NCBI GenBank assembly: GCA_041725935.1
Contig: JBGRQD010000007.1
Coordinates: 186,001 to 250,000 of the forward strand
Source: Marivita sp041725935
Lineage (GTDB): Bacteria; Pseudomonadota; Alphaproteobacteria; Rhodobacterales; Rhodobacteraceae
Direction: 5' to 3'
DNA: 64,000 nt
Within the stretch, counting starts at the first letter, position 1. Each line of letters begins with the position of its first letter. The translations under genes and the position numbers were made by a program. Of the stretch, positions 8,275 through 16,422 are shown in pieces. The notes under the pieces are model-generated. The model worked only from the letters and a program-made list of their open reading frames with translations. It was not told where the DNA came from and searched no databases.

Positions 8275-10329
8275 ATGCCGCGCGATATGTCCGACGCAGA
8301 TTCGATTCTGCGCGACGTTTTTGGATTCGACAGCTTCCGTCCCGGCCAGTCCGAGATCGTCGAGGCTGTGGCACAGGGTGAAAACGTGCTGGCCATCATG
8401 CCCACGGGTGGCGGCAAATCCTTGTGTTTCCAATTGCCCGCTCTGGTGCGCCACGGTGTGACGGTTGTCATCTCTCCACTGATTGCCCTGATGCGCGATC
8501 AGGTGCGCGGATTGCGCGAGGCTGGCGTCAATGCCGGTGCGCTGACCTCGGCCAATACCGACGAGGAAAACGATGCCGTCTGGGACATGCTGCATTCCGG
8601 CGCGCTCAAGCTGCTGTACCTCGCGCCCGAACGCCTTGCCTCGAGCGGAACGCAGCGGATGCTGCAGCAGGCGGGTGTGTCGCTGATCGCCGTGGATGAA
8701 GCCCATTGCGTCAGCCAGTGGGGCCATGATTTCCGCCCCGACTACCTGCGCATCGGTGAATTGCGCCGCGCGTTGGATGTGCCGCTGGCCGCGTTCACCG
8801 CGACGGCGGATGGGGAAACGCAGGACGAGATCGTCACGCGCCTGTTCGATGGTCATCCCCCGACGACGTTCCTGCGCGGGTTCGACCGTCCCAACATCCA
8901 CCTGATGTTCGCACCCAAGAACAAGCCGCGGGATCAGATCCTGAAATTCGCCGCTGCGCGCAAGGACCAGTCCGGCATTGTCTATTGCGGCACCCGTGCC
9001 AAGACCGAAACGCTGTCGCAGGCGCTAAATGCCGAAGGTCACAGTGCCTGTTTTTATCATGGCGGCATGGACCCGGACGCGCGCCGCAGCGTCGAGGCGC
9101 GGTTTGCCACCGAGGACGGGCTGATCGTCGTTGCCACCGTTGCCTTTGGGATGGGGGTCGACAAGCCGGACATTCGCTGGGTGGCCCATGCCGATCTGCC
9201 GAAATCCATCGAGGCGTATTACCAGGAAATCGGCCGTGCCGGGCGCGATGGCGCGCCTGCGGAAACGCTCACGCTTTACGGCGCCGATGACATTCGCCTG
9301 CGCCGATCCCAGATCGATGAGGGCACGGCCCCGCCAGAACGCCGCCACGCGGATCACGGACGCCTGAATGCGCTCTTGGGTTTGGCCGAGGCGCTGGAAT
9401 GTCGTCGCAAGACGTTGCTTGGGTATTTCGGGGAAAGCGACATCACCTGCGGCAATTGCGATCTGTGTGACAAACCCGCCGAGGTGTTCGACGGCACCGA
9501 GGCTGTGCGCAAGGCGCTGTCTGCCGCGCTGCGCACCGGCGAAAACTTTGGCGCTGGGCATCTGATCGACATTCTGCTGGGCACCAAGACCGAAAAGGTG
9601 ATGCAGCGCAGCCATGACAGCCTGCCGACATTTGGTGTCGGGACAGAGCTGAAACGCGGGGAATGGCAGGCGGTGTTCCGTCAGATGATGGGGCATGACC
9701 TTATGCGCCCCGATGCGGAACGGCATGGCGCGCTGGTGATGACCGACGCCGCCCGCCCGATCCTGCGGGGTGAAGCGACGATCGACCTGCGCCGAGACAG
9801 TATCGAAGCGGCGAGTGAACGGCGCCCGCAGGTACACACGTTGGTCAGCGACGAAGACGCGCCGCTCCTGTCCGCGCTCAAGGCGAAACGCCGCGCGCTT
9901 GCCGAGGAACAATCGGTTCCTGCTTATGTGATCTTCCCCGACAAGACCCTGATCGAGATGGCCGAAACCCGGCCTGCCACGCTGGACGACATGGCGCGCA
10001 TCAACGGTGTGGGGGCGAAAAAGCTGGAACGCTACGGACGCGCGTTTCTGCAAGTGATCGCCGGAGAGGTGCCAGAGACGCATCCTGCGCGGCGCAAGCT
10101 GGCGACCAGCACTGCGGGCGGTGTCTATGACGCGCTACTGAGCGCGCAGTCGCATCTTGTGCGCGGTGACTGTGGTACTCTCAAGCCAATGTCGTGCAAT
10201 GCAGGGCAACTCGCCAAGCTGGCGCAAAGCAGGCCGCGTGACGAAAGCGGGATTGCCCGGATCATCGGCGACCGCCATGCCGACCGCTTTGCCGAGACGT
10301 TTCTGGACGTTTTGCGGGCTGCGGACTAG
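8275..10329 (+). CDS. recQ: ATP-dependent DNA helicase RecQ
   Basis: 3'-5' DNA helicase of the RecF recombination pathway. The 684-aa product has the full domain order: SF2 helicase with Walker A MPTGGGKSLC (about residues 42-51) and DEAH box (141-144) in VDEAHCVSQWGHDFRPDY; helicase C-terminal domain with the IGRAGRDG motif; a RQC zinc-binding part with CRRKTLLGYFGE and CGNCDLC; and an HRDC domain near the end (RPATLDDMARINGVGAKKLE). A second start codon four residues in (MSDADSILRDVFG) is possible. yaaA follows 36 bases later. Confidence 0.97.
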   Translation: MPRDMSDADSILRDVFGFDSFRPGQSEIVEAVAQGENVLAIMPTGGGKSLCFQLPALVRHGVTVVISPLIALMRDQVRGLREAGVNAGALTSANTDEENDAVWDMLHSGALKLLYLAPERLASSGTQRMLQQAGVSLIAVDEAHCVSQWGHDFRPDYLRIGELRRALDVPLAAFTATADGETQDEIVTRLFDGHPPTTFLRGFDRPNIHLMFAPKNKPRDQILKFAAARKDQSGIVYCGTRAKTETLSQALNAEGHSACFYHGGMDPDARRSVEARFATEDGLIVVATVAFGMGVDKPDIRWVAHADLPKSIEAYYQEIGRAGRDGAPAETLTLYGADDIRLRRSQIDEGTAPPERRHADHGRLNALLGLAEALECRRKTLLGYFGESDITCGNCDLCDKPAEVFDGTEAVRKALSAALRTGENFGAGHLIDILLGTKTEKVMQRSHDSLPTFGVGTELKRGEWQAVFRQMMGHDLMRPDAERHGALVMTDAARPILRGEATIDLRRDSIEAASERRPQVHTLVSDEDAPLLSALKAKRRALAEEQSVPAYVIFPDKTLIEMAETRPATLDDMARINGVGAKKLERYGRAFLQVIAGEVPETHPARRKLATSTAGGVYDALLSAQSHLVRGDCGTLKPMSCNAGQLAKLAQSRPRDESGIARIIGDRHADRFAETFLDVLRAAD

Positions 10330-10365
10330 ATCAGGCGGGATTGTGAATTCAAGAAAGGTGCTGCC

Positions 10366-11145
10366 ATGCTCGTCGTGATTTCCCCGGCCAAACGGCTTGA
10401 TTGGTCCGAGCGTGATGTGACCATGACCGAACCGGTCTTTCAGGACGACGCGAACCGGCTAGCCAAATCGGCGCGCAATCTGACGCTGGGCAATCTCAAG
10501 GCACTCATGGACCTCAGTGACGATCTAGCCAAGCTGAACCGCGACAGGTTCCGCGACTTCGAGGATGCGCCATCGCATGACGACCTCCGTCCAGCCGCGC
10601 TCGCCTTTGCGGGGGACACCTATCAGGGGCTCGAAGCCAGCACGCTGGACGCGGACGAATTGCGCTGGGCGCAGGATCATCTGCGGATTCTGTCCGGCCT
10701 GTACGGCGTGTTGCGCCCGTTGGACGGGATTCAAGCCTACCGACTTGAAATGGGCAGCCGGTTGAAAACTCGCCGCGGTGAAAACCTTTACGACTACTGG
10801 CGCGACCAGATCTCCAAAGAACTCAAGGCTCAGGCTGAGGAATTGAAGACTGACACGCTCATCAATTGCGCGAGCCAGGAATATTTCGGGGCAGTGCCGC
10901 CCAAACCACTAGGACTGCGGATCGTCACACCCGCCTTCATGGAGGACAAGGGTGACGGAAAGGGGCCGAAGATCGTCAGCTTCTTTGCCAAAAAGGCGCG
11001 CGGGTCGATGGCGCGGTTTGTCATCCAGCGACGGTTGACCGATGCAGAAGGCATCCTTGATTTCGACCTTGGGGGCTATGCCTATCGCGAAGACCTGTCA
11101 GAGCCAGACAAGCCGGTTTTTGTTCGCCCTTACGACGCAAGCTGA
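10366..11145 (+). CDS. yaaA: Peroxide-stress protein YaaA (DUF328 family)
   Basis: 259-aa member of the YaaA/DUF328 family; E. coli YaaA binds DNA and limits intracellular iron under hydrogen peroxide stress. Typical family stretches are present: MLVVISPAKRLDW at the start, AFAGDTYQGLEA, LRILSGLYGVLRPLDGIQAY, MGSRLKTRRGENLYDYW, INCASQEYFGAV and the basic FFAKKARGSMARFVIQRR. A weak AAGGTG precedes the ATG. It follows recQ closely and may be cotranscribed with it. The 3' end overlaps the convergent histidine kinase gene by 16 bases. Confidence 0.95.
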   Translation: MLVVISPAKRLDWSERDVTMTEPVFQDDANRLAKSARNLTLGNLKALMDLSDDLAKLNRDRFRDFEDAPSHDDLRPAALAFAGDTYQGLEASTLDADELRWAQDHLRILSGLYGVLRPLDGIQAYRLEMGSRLKTRRGENLYDYWRDQISKELKAQAEELKTDTLINCASQEYFGAVPPKPLGLRIVTPAFMEDKGDGKGPKIVSFFAKKARGSMARFVIQRRLTDAEGILDFDLGGYAYREDLSEPDKPVFVRPYDAS

Positions 11146-13274
11146 AGGGCCGGGCAATAGCGCCCGAGTGTTTCGATCAACGCATCCTTGCGCAGCGGTT
11201 TGGTAAGGTAGTCCGTCAGCCCTGCATCAAGGATCATGTCGCGGTCGCCATCAAGCGCATGGGCAGTAACCGCGATAATGGGAACATTCGGCCCATTGCC
11301 CTCCATCGCGCGGATGCGGGCCGTTGCCTCTTTGCCGTCCATGCCGGGCATCGAAATATCCATGAAGATCACATCCGGGCGGTATTCTTCGAAGGCGGTG
11401 ACTGCTTCGAATCCGTCATTCGCCGTGCGCAGGTCGATCTGGAGCTTGCTGACCATCTTGCGAAACACAAGCTGGTTGGTGCGGTTGTCCTCGGCCAAAA
11501 GGATTTTGGGCAGGTCCGATTGAGGTAGGTCTGCGGGCGGGTCGTTTTGGGGTTTGCGAACTGCGGCGGACATGATCGCGTCGAACAGCGCCGCTCGGGC
11601 ATAGGGACGCTGGATCGTCTGCACCTGCGGCAGGCCGGCTTCGGCCACCCGTTTCGGATCATGGGATAGAGACAGAGCCGGCGTATCCGATCCAAGCGAT
11701 CGCAAAGCGGCAATGGTCGCCTCAAAAATCGGACTGTCCGGTTCCAGCCCGAGGATCGTCAAGCTGGCAGAAGTCAGCATGTCCTTGGTCAATCGCGACG
11801 GATCGGTGCAAAGCTCTGACGTTCCTCCCAAGGCGCTGATCTGGTTGATGAGCGGCGTCATCTCGGTCTTGTCTGCGTCTTCGATCACCAGAATGCGCCG
11901 GATCTGTGGATCGAGCGTCAGCGGAGCGTCCCCATTCTGCCGATCTACGGGAAGGGTCACGGAAAAGCCGAAACAGCTTCCCACCCCCTTTTCCGACGTG
12001 ACCCAGATCGTGCCGCCCATCAGATCGACCAGTCGCCGTGTGATCGAGAGACCAAGGCCGGTGCCTTCGAACTGGCGGTTGCGATCATCTTCGACCTGAT
12101 TGAATTCGCCGAAGACGTGATCGACCTTGTCAGGCGCAATCCCGATGCCGGTGTCTTCAATCGTGATGCTGAGTTTCGTGCGGTTGTTCTCTGCCGCCTC
12201 TCCTATCACGCGGAGCAGGACCTGCCCTTCGAGCGTGAACTTGACCGCATTTCCCATCAGGTTCGTCACGATTTGCCGGATGCGGCCGGGGTCAGCGACG
12301 AAACGGGTTGGTTGCAGGATGTCGTAGTCGATCCTGAGCGTCAGACCCTTGGCCCGCGCGCTGGGCTGCAAAAGCAGCAGAACTTCGTGCAAGGTCTGTT
12401 CAAGATCGAACGGTTCGGGATGCAGGGTCAGCTTGTCCGCGTCTATCTTCGAGTAATCCAGCACATCGTTGATAATGACCAGCAACGCCTCGCCCGAGTG
12501 TTTGATCGTTTCGACAAACAGGCGCTGTTCGTTGTCGAGATCGGTTTCCGTCAACAGGTCCGCCATGCCCACGACGCCGTTCATCGGGGTTCTGATTTCG
12601 TGGCTCATATTGGCCAGAAAGGCCGATTTGGCGCGGTTCGCCGCCTCGGCGCGTTTGCGCGCTTCGTGCAGTTGTTCTTCGTAATGGACGCTTGCGGTTA
12701 TGTTCAGAGCAAGGCTCACGACATCACCCGAGGGTCCGCGACGGTCGAAAATCCGGATATGTTCGCCGTTCCAGAGTTGAATTTCCATCGGTTCTGGGTC
12801 GTCCTGCTGCCAACGGTTCTGCATCCGCGCGCGCCAGTCTGGTGGGCGTTCATTGCCAATATTGACGATGCCCTCTTCGGTCAAAAGCTGAAGGATGCGC
12901 GGATAGGTGATGCCGGGCTGCACCTCTTCGAGGTCCTCGAACACCGCGAGATAGGCACGGTTGGCGACGATCATTCGGTTGTCGGAATCAAAGAACGCGA
13001 ACCCGTCCTGAATGGTCTCAATGGAATGCCACAGGCGGCGTTCGGCGATCTGGATCTTTTCATTTGCAACGCCAAGTTCGGTCTTCACCCGCTGGTTTTC
13101 GCCGCGCACCATGGCGACTTCTGCACGGGTCTCGACGATCTCGTTGCTCAGTTGTTGGGCGTGGTTGCCCAGCTTGCGATTTGCGGCAAAGAGTTCGGCC
13201 TGTTTGAGTTCGAGAAGACGCTCTGCGCCCAGCCGCGCACGCCGCTCCTCTGCCAGCTTGTTGGCGAGACTCAT
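11130..13274 (-). CDS. Hybrid sensor histidine kinase / response regulator, PAS-containing, cytoplasmic
   Basis: 714-aa signalling protein without transmembrane segments. Domain order: an N-terminal coiled coil (about residues 5-85, heptad-rich ELKQAELFAANRKL); a PAS-like domain (ETIQDGFAFFDSDNRMIVAN); HisKA with the phospho-acceptor His at about 225 (FLANMSHEIRTPMNGVVGM); HATPase with N box NLMGNAVKF and G boxes DTGIGIAP and GTGLGLS; a degenerate receiver-like segment (RRILVIEDADKTEMTP); and a true C-terminal receiver with LLAEDNRTN, MDISMPGMDG and the conserved Lys in YLTKPLR. The first receiver-like part lacks a clear phospho-acceptor Asp. Start at 13274 is chosen because GGAGGT sits four bases upstream; a frame start at 13289 is possible. 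No partner regulator is adjacent. Confidence 0.9.
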   Translation of the reverse strand: MSLANKLAEERRARLGAERLLELKQAELFAANRKLGNHAQQLSNEIVETRAEVAMVRGENQRVKTELGVANEKIQIAERRLWHSIETIQDGFAFFDSDNRMIVANRAYLAVFEDLEEVQPGITYPRILQLLTEEGIVNIGNERPPDWRARMQNRWQQDDPEPMEIQLWNGEHIRIFDRRGPSGDVVSLALNITASVHYEEQLHEARKRAEAANRAKSAFLANMSHEIRTPMNGVVGMADLLTETDLDNEQRLFVETIKHSGEALLVIINDVLDYSKIDADKLTLHPEPFDLEQTLHEVLLLLQPSARAKGLTLRIDYDILQPTRFVADPGRIRQIVTNLMGNAVKFTLEGQVLLRVIGEAAENNRTKLSITIEDTGIGIAPDKVDHVFGEFNQVEDDRNRQFEGTGLGLSITRRLVDLMGGTIWVTSEKGVGSCFGFSVTLPVDRQNGDAPLTLDPQIRRILVIEDADKTEMTPLINQISALGGTSELCTDPSRLTKDMLTSASLTILGLEPDSPIFEATIAALRSLGSDTPALSLSHDPKRVAEAGLPQVQTIQRPYARAALFDAIMSAAVRKPQNDPPADLPQSDLPKILLAEDNRTNQLVFRKMVSKLQIDLRTANDGFEAVTAFEEYRPDVIFMDISMPGMDGKEATARIRAMEGNGPNVPIIAVTAHALDGDRDMILDAGLTDYLTKPLRKDALIETLGRYCPALQLAS

Positions 13275-13328
13275 CCAGACCTCCGTCATTGTCGGTCGGG
13301 ACTTTCCGGGATCATGGTGAAGAATGCA

Positions 13329-13359
13329 TTAACCCGGCTGAGTTGGTCAGCCGGGTTAA
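13329..13359. terminator. Perfect 13-bp hairpin between thiolase and histidine kinase genes
   Basis: TTAACCCGGCTGA-GTTGG-TCAGCCGGGTTAA is a strong stem-loop just after the stop of the thiolase gene (minus strand). It has no long T-run on either strand, so termination would be inefficient by the simple rule, but its position suggests a transcription end for the thiolase message. Confidence 0.6.
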
Positions 13360-13375
13360 TTCCCTGCGGTGTCCG

Positions 13376-14554
13376 TCAGAGGCGTTCGATGGCAAGTGCG
13401 ATGCCCTGACCGCCGCCGATGCACATCGTGATAAGTGCCTTGGAGCCACCGATGCGTTCGAGTTCGTAAAGCGCCTTGATGGTGATGATCGCGCCGGTTG
13501 CGCCAACCGGGTGGCCCAGCGCAATCGCGCCGCCGTTCGGGTTTACCTTTGCCGGATCAAGGCCAAGCCCCTTGTTCACCGCAAGCGCCTGCGCCGCGAA
13601 GGCCTCGTTGCTTTCGATCACGTCAAAATCGTTGATCGACAGGCCGGTTCGGGCCAGTAGGTTCTCGACTGCCGGAACTGGGCCGATGCCCATGACTTCG
13701 GGTCGGACGCCTGCATGGGCATAGCCCAGGATGCGCGCCTTGGGCTTGAGAGCAGCGCGGTCAGCGGCCGAGGCGGTGGACAACACAATCGCGGCTGCCC
13801 CGTCATTGATGCCTGATGCATTGCCTGCGGTGACGGTGCCGTTCTTTTGGAATACGGTCTTGAGACCGCCCAGAGCCTCGATCGTGGTGGCCTTGGGGTG
13901 CTCATCGGTGTCGAACGGCACCATCTCGCGCTTGACCTTGACTTCGACGGGCACGACCTGGCTCGCAAATCGTCCCTCGTCGATGGCTTTAGCCGCGCGC
14001 TGCTGGCTTTCCAGCGCAAACGCGTCCTGCGCATCGCGGCTGATGTCATGCTCTGCGGCGACGTTTTCGGCGGTGACACCCATATGCCCGGTGCCAAAGG
14101 GGCAGTTCAGTGCGCCCAGCATCATGTCGAGCGTACGGATGTCGCCCATCTTGGCACCCCAGCGCTGATCGGGGTTGATGAAGGGCGAACGGCTCATGCT
14201 TTCGGCACCGCCGGCGAGGGCGAAGTCCGCATCCCCCAGCATCAGTGACTGAACCGCAGACACGATGGCCTGCGCACCGGAGCCACAGAGCCGGTTCACG
14301 TTCATCGCAGGAGTGGTGTCGGGAATCCGCGCCTGCATGGCTGCGACACGGGACAGGTACATGTCGCGGGGCTCGGTGTTGATCACATGACCAAAGACGA
14401 CATGGCCGATCTGGCCGGGTTCAACGCCGGAGCGCTCCATTGCGGCCTTGGCAACCGTTGCACCGAGGTCGATTGGTGGTGTTACGGCCAGTGATCCGCC
14501 AAAGGTGCCGATCGCGGTGCGCGCACCATCAAGAAGTACGATATCGTCTGCCAT
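13376..14554 (-). CDS. Acetyl-CoA C-acyltransferase (thiolase)
   Basis: 392-aa thiolase catalysing condensation or cleavage of acyl-CoAs, as in beta-oxidation or polyhydroxybutyrate and acetoacetyl-CoA metabolism. The nucleophilic Cys90 is in NRLCGSGAQAI, the base His in NPNGGAIALGHPVGATG, and the second catalytic Cys in the C-terminal CIGGGQGIA. The ATG at 14554 (MADDIVLLDG) has GGGAG seven bases upstream; a frame start at 14569 adds five residues without a better signal. It stands alone between a channel gene and a histidine kinase gene, so whether it serves degradation (fadA/pcaF-like) or PHB synthesis (phaA-like) cannot be told from context. Confidence 0.93.
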   Translation of the reverse strand: MADDIVLLDGARTAIGTFGGSLAVTPPIDLGATVAKAAMERSGVEPGQIGHVVFGHVINTEPRDMYLSRVAAMQARIPDTTPAMNVNRLCGSGAQAIVSAVQSLMLGDADFALAGGAESMSRSPFINPDQRWGAKMGDIRTLDMMLGALNCPFGTGHMGVTAENVAAEHDISRDAQDAFALESQQRAAKAIDEGRFASQVVPVEVKVKREMVPFDTDEHPKATTIEALGGLKTVFQKNGTVTAGNASGINDGAAAIVLSTASAADRAALKPKARILGYAHAGVRPEVMGIGPVPAVENLLARTGLSINDFDVIESNEAFAAQALAVNKGLGLDPAKVNPNGGAIALGHPVGATGAIITIKALYELERIGGSKALITMCIGGGQGIALAIERL

Positions 14555-14623
14555 GTGAAACTCCCTCATTTTGTTGCTCGCACTATGAGACAGCCGATGA
14601 ACCGTGTCAGCCGCAACGTTCCG

Positions 14624-15958
14624 TCAGTCGGGCTGGCGCGTTGTCGCAAGCTGGGAGCCTTCGAGAACCTTGACCTCGCGCTGTGGGAACGGGATCGAAA
14701 TGCCGTGTTCGTTAAAGGCATCCCACAGTGCCAGGTACACATTTCCCCGGATATTGGTCAGCCCGCCCGACGGATCGCGAATCCAGAAACGCAGGATGTA
14801 GTCGACCGAACTGTCGCCGAATCCGACGATGTGACAGACCGGAGCCTTGAAGCTCAGAACGCGCTCCACGGATGTTGCGGCGTCGATCGCGATCTTGCGC
14901 ACCTTGTGGGGATCGTCCGCATAGGCCGTCCCGAAATAGATGTCCAACCGGACAAATTCGTTGGAGTGGGACCAGTTCACCACCTGCCCGGTGATCAGGT
15001 CTTCATTCGGGATCAGGTATTCCTTGCCATCCCGTGTCACGACGCTGACATAGCGCGCGCCGAGGCTGTTGATCCAACCGAACGTATCGCCAAGCGAAAT
15101 CACGTCGCCGGGTTTGATCGACTTGTCCAGCAGGATGATGATGCCCGACACGAGGTTCGACACGACCTTTTGCAGGCCGAAACCCAAACCGACACCAATG
15201 GCGCCGGACAGGACGGCAAGCCCAGTCAGGTCTACGCCGACAAGGCGCAACCCAATAAAGAAGGCAGCCCCGAACAGCAGCACTTGCATGAACTTGATGG
15301 CAAGCACCTGCATCGACGGCGAGATGTCTTCGTTGCGCCGGATCGTGGCAGCCGTTGTACTGCTCACCAGACGGGCACATGTCAGAAGTGCTGCAAGAAT
15401 GACAACGGCCTGAATCAGCAGCCAGATGGACAGGCGCGTTTCTCCAATGGTGAAGGCCAGACTGTCGAGAACTCTCTGCGTGTCTTCGGCGAGCCCGGTG
15501 ATCGACAGGGTGACCCAGATCCACGCGCCGTAGCGAACAAGGCCGCGCAGCAGGGTGTTCCTGATCAACCGTGTCGCGAAGGCGATGAGCAACCATGCTG
15601 TCGCGAGATTGGCGACAATGGCTAGAAGGTAGGATCGCGAGGGCCATGTGATCTCGCGCATGAGCACCACGACCAGCCAGATCAGAACGACGAAAAGTAC
15701 CATCCGCAACCGTCGGTGAAACACGACAAGCGCGCGCATCCGCCATTTGGGTCGGCCTTCCAGACCCCGCATCCAATTGTGCATCCGGGGCTTGATGATC
15801 ATGCTGAGAAGATGTGCCAGGACGAAAATGCCGATCACGATCAGCACTTGGTAGGCGTTCCAAGGGCGCAGCAAGGTGGATGCAATCATTTCCACCCAGC
15901 TGAAAAGGTCGAGAGTGACCTCGGTCAGTGAGTCAGGCAAGACGATTTCAGGATCCAT
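14624..15958 (-). CDS. Mechanosensitive ion channel, MscS family
   Basis: 444-aa small-conductance mechanosensitive channel homologue that would release solutes upon hypo-osmotic shock. Several extra N-terminal membrane helices (about residues 15-215) precede the core. The pore-lining helix and following beta domain are clear: AIGVGLGFGLQKVVSNLVSG, then LDKSIKPGDVISLGDTFGWI and the PNEDLI motif in the vestibule. The C-terminus ends in a soluble alpha-beta domain (ISIPFPQREVKVLEG). A 43-codon hydrophobic peptide gene lies 60 bases upstream on the same strand and may be cotranscribed. Confidence 0.92.
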   Translation of the reverse strand: MDPEIVLPDSLTEVTLDLFSWVEMIASTLLRPWNAYQVLIVIGIFVLAHLLSMIIKPRMHNWMRGLEGRPKWRMRALVVFHRRLRMVLFVVLIWLVVVLMREITWPSRSYLLAIVANLATAWLLIAFATRLIRNTLLRGLVRYGAWIWVTLSITGLAEDTQRVLDSLAFTIGETRLSIWLLIQAVVILAALLTCARLVSSTTAATIRRNEDISPSMQVLAIKFMQVLLFGAAFFIGLRLVGVDLTGLAVLSGAIGVGLGFGLQKVVSNLVSGIIILLDKSIKPGDVISLGDTFGWINSLGARYVSVVTRDGKEYLIPNEDLITGQVVNWSHSNEFVRLDIYFGTAYADDPHKVRKIAIDAATSVERVLSFKAPVCHIVGFGDSSVDYILRFWIRDPSGGLTNIRGNVYLALWDAFNEHGISIPFPQREVKVLEGSQLATTRQPD

Positions 15959-16018
15959 TCCAGTCCCGGTTGATTGCGAGACGACAGGGTCGCATCCAGA
16001 CGCGGTCAGCGCAACCTG

Positions 16019-16150
16019 TTAGAAGCCGGTGAACGGAAGGGCGATCGCAACCGGCCCGAGGTCCGTGTCTGCGCCAGCAGCGTGCACGATCAATCCAGCG
16101 CACAAAACGGCGATCAGACCAAGGTTGATGATGTTGAGTTTTGTCAGCAT
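16019..16150 (-). CDS. Small secreted or membrane-anchored peptide (43 aa), unrecognised
   Basis: The frame starts at ATG 16150, preceded by GAGGGA with good spacing, and stops at TAA. The product starts MLTKLNIINLGLIAVLCAG, continues LIVHAAGA, and ends with a short polar/hydrophobic tail (DTDLGPVAIALPFTGF). This is a textbook signal sequence or single membrane anchor with a possible cleavage after HAAGA or an uncleaved anchor. An in-frame ATG at 16162 (MRDR...) would add four residues. It lies just upstream of, and on the same strand as, the MscS gene. I do not recognise a family. Confidence 0.55.
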   Translation of the reverse strand: MLTKLNIINLGLIAVLCAGLIVHAAGADTDLGPVAIALPFTGF

Positions 16151-16162
16151 GCGATCCCTCAT

Positions 16163-16422
16163 ATCTGAATGTACGTGGTACAGACGGGTTTGGATCAGTT
16201 GGATGTGAACGGATTGTCAGGCACGATGTGCGCCGCCCTTGCGGCAGGGCCGGGCGATGATGTATGGCAGCATTTATGGAAATGGTTTTCGATCTGGATG
16301 AACGCGCGCGATTGCGCGAACGGTTTTTCGGGGCGACGCATACGGTGCTCGCGCGGCTATAGGCTTGCGCTCGAGTCCGGACCATCCAACACCACATTTT
16401 CGCCAAGCAAGGGAGAGGACCG
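16163..16422. other. Intergenic region upstream of leuC
   Basis: Divergent space between the small peptide gene and leuC. I see no leucine-rich leader peptide or attenuator hairpin of the enteric kind. A 32-codon plus-strand frame (16264-16362, ending RLRERFFGATHTVLARL) exists but has no ribosome-binding site. The leuC ribosome-binding site GGGAGAGG is directly upstream of the ATG. Confidence 0.5.

Noticed and set aside
12117..13409. Long plus-strand open frame opposite the hybrid histidine kinase
   Set aside because: The minus-strand kinase has all expected motifs; the plus frame runs through the kinase start and into unrelated sequence.
16264..16362. 32-codon plus-strand frame upstream of leuC (leader peptide candidate)
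   Set aside because: No ribosome-binding site, no leucine run and no attenuator hairpin after it.
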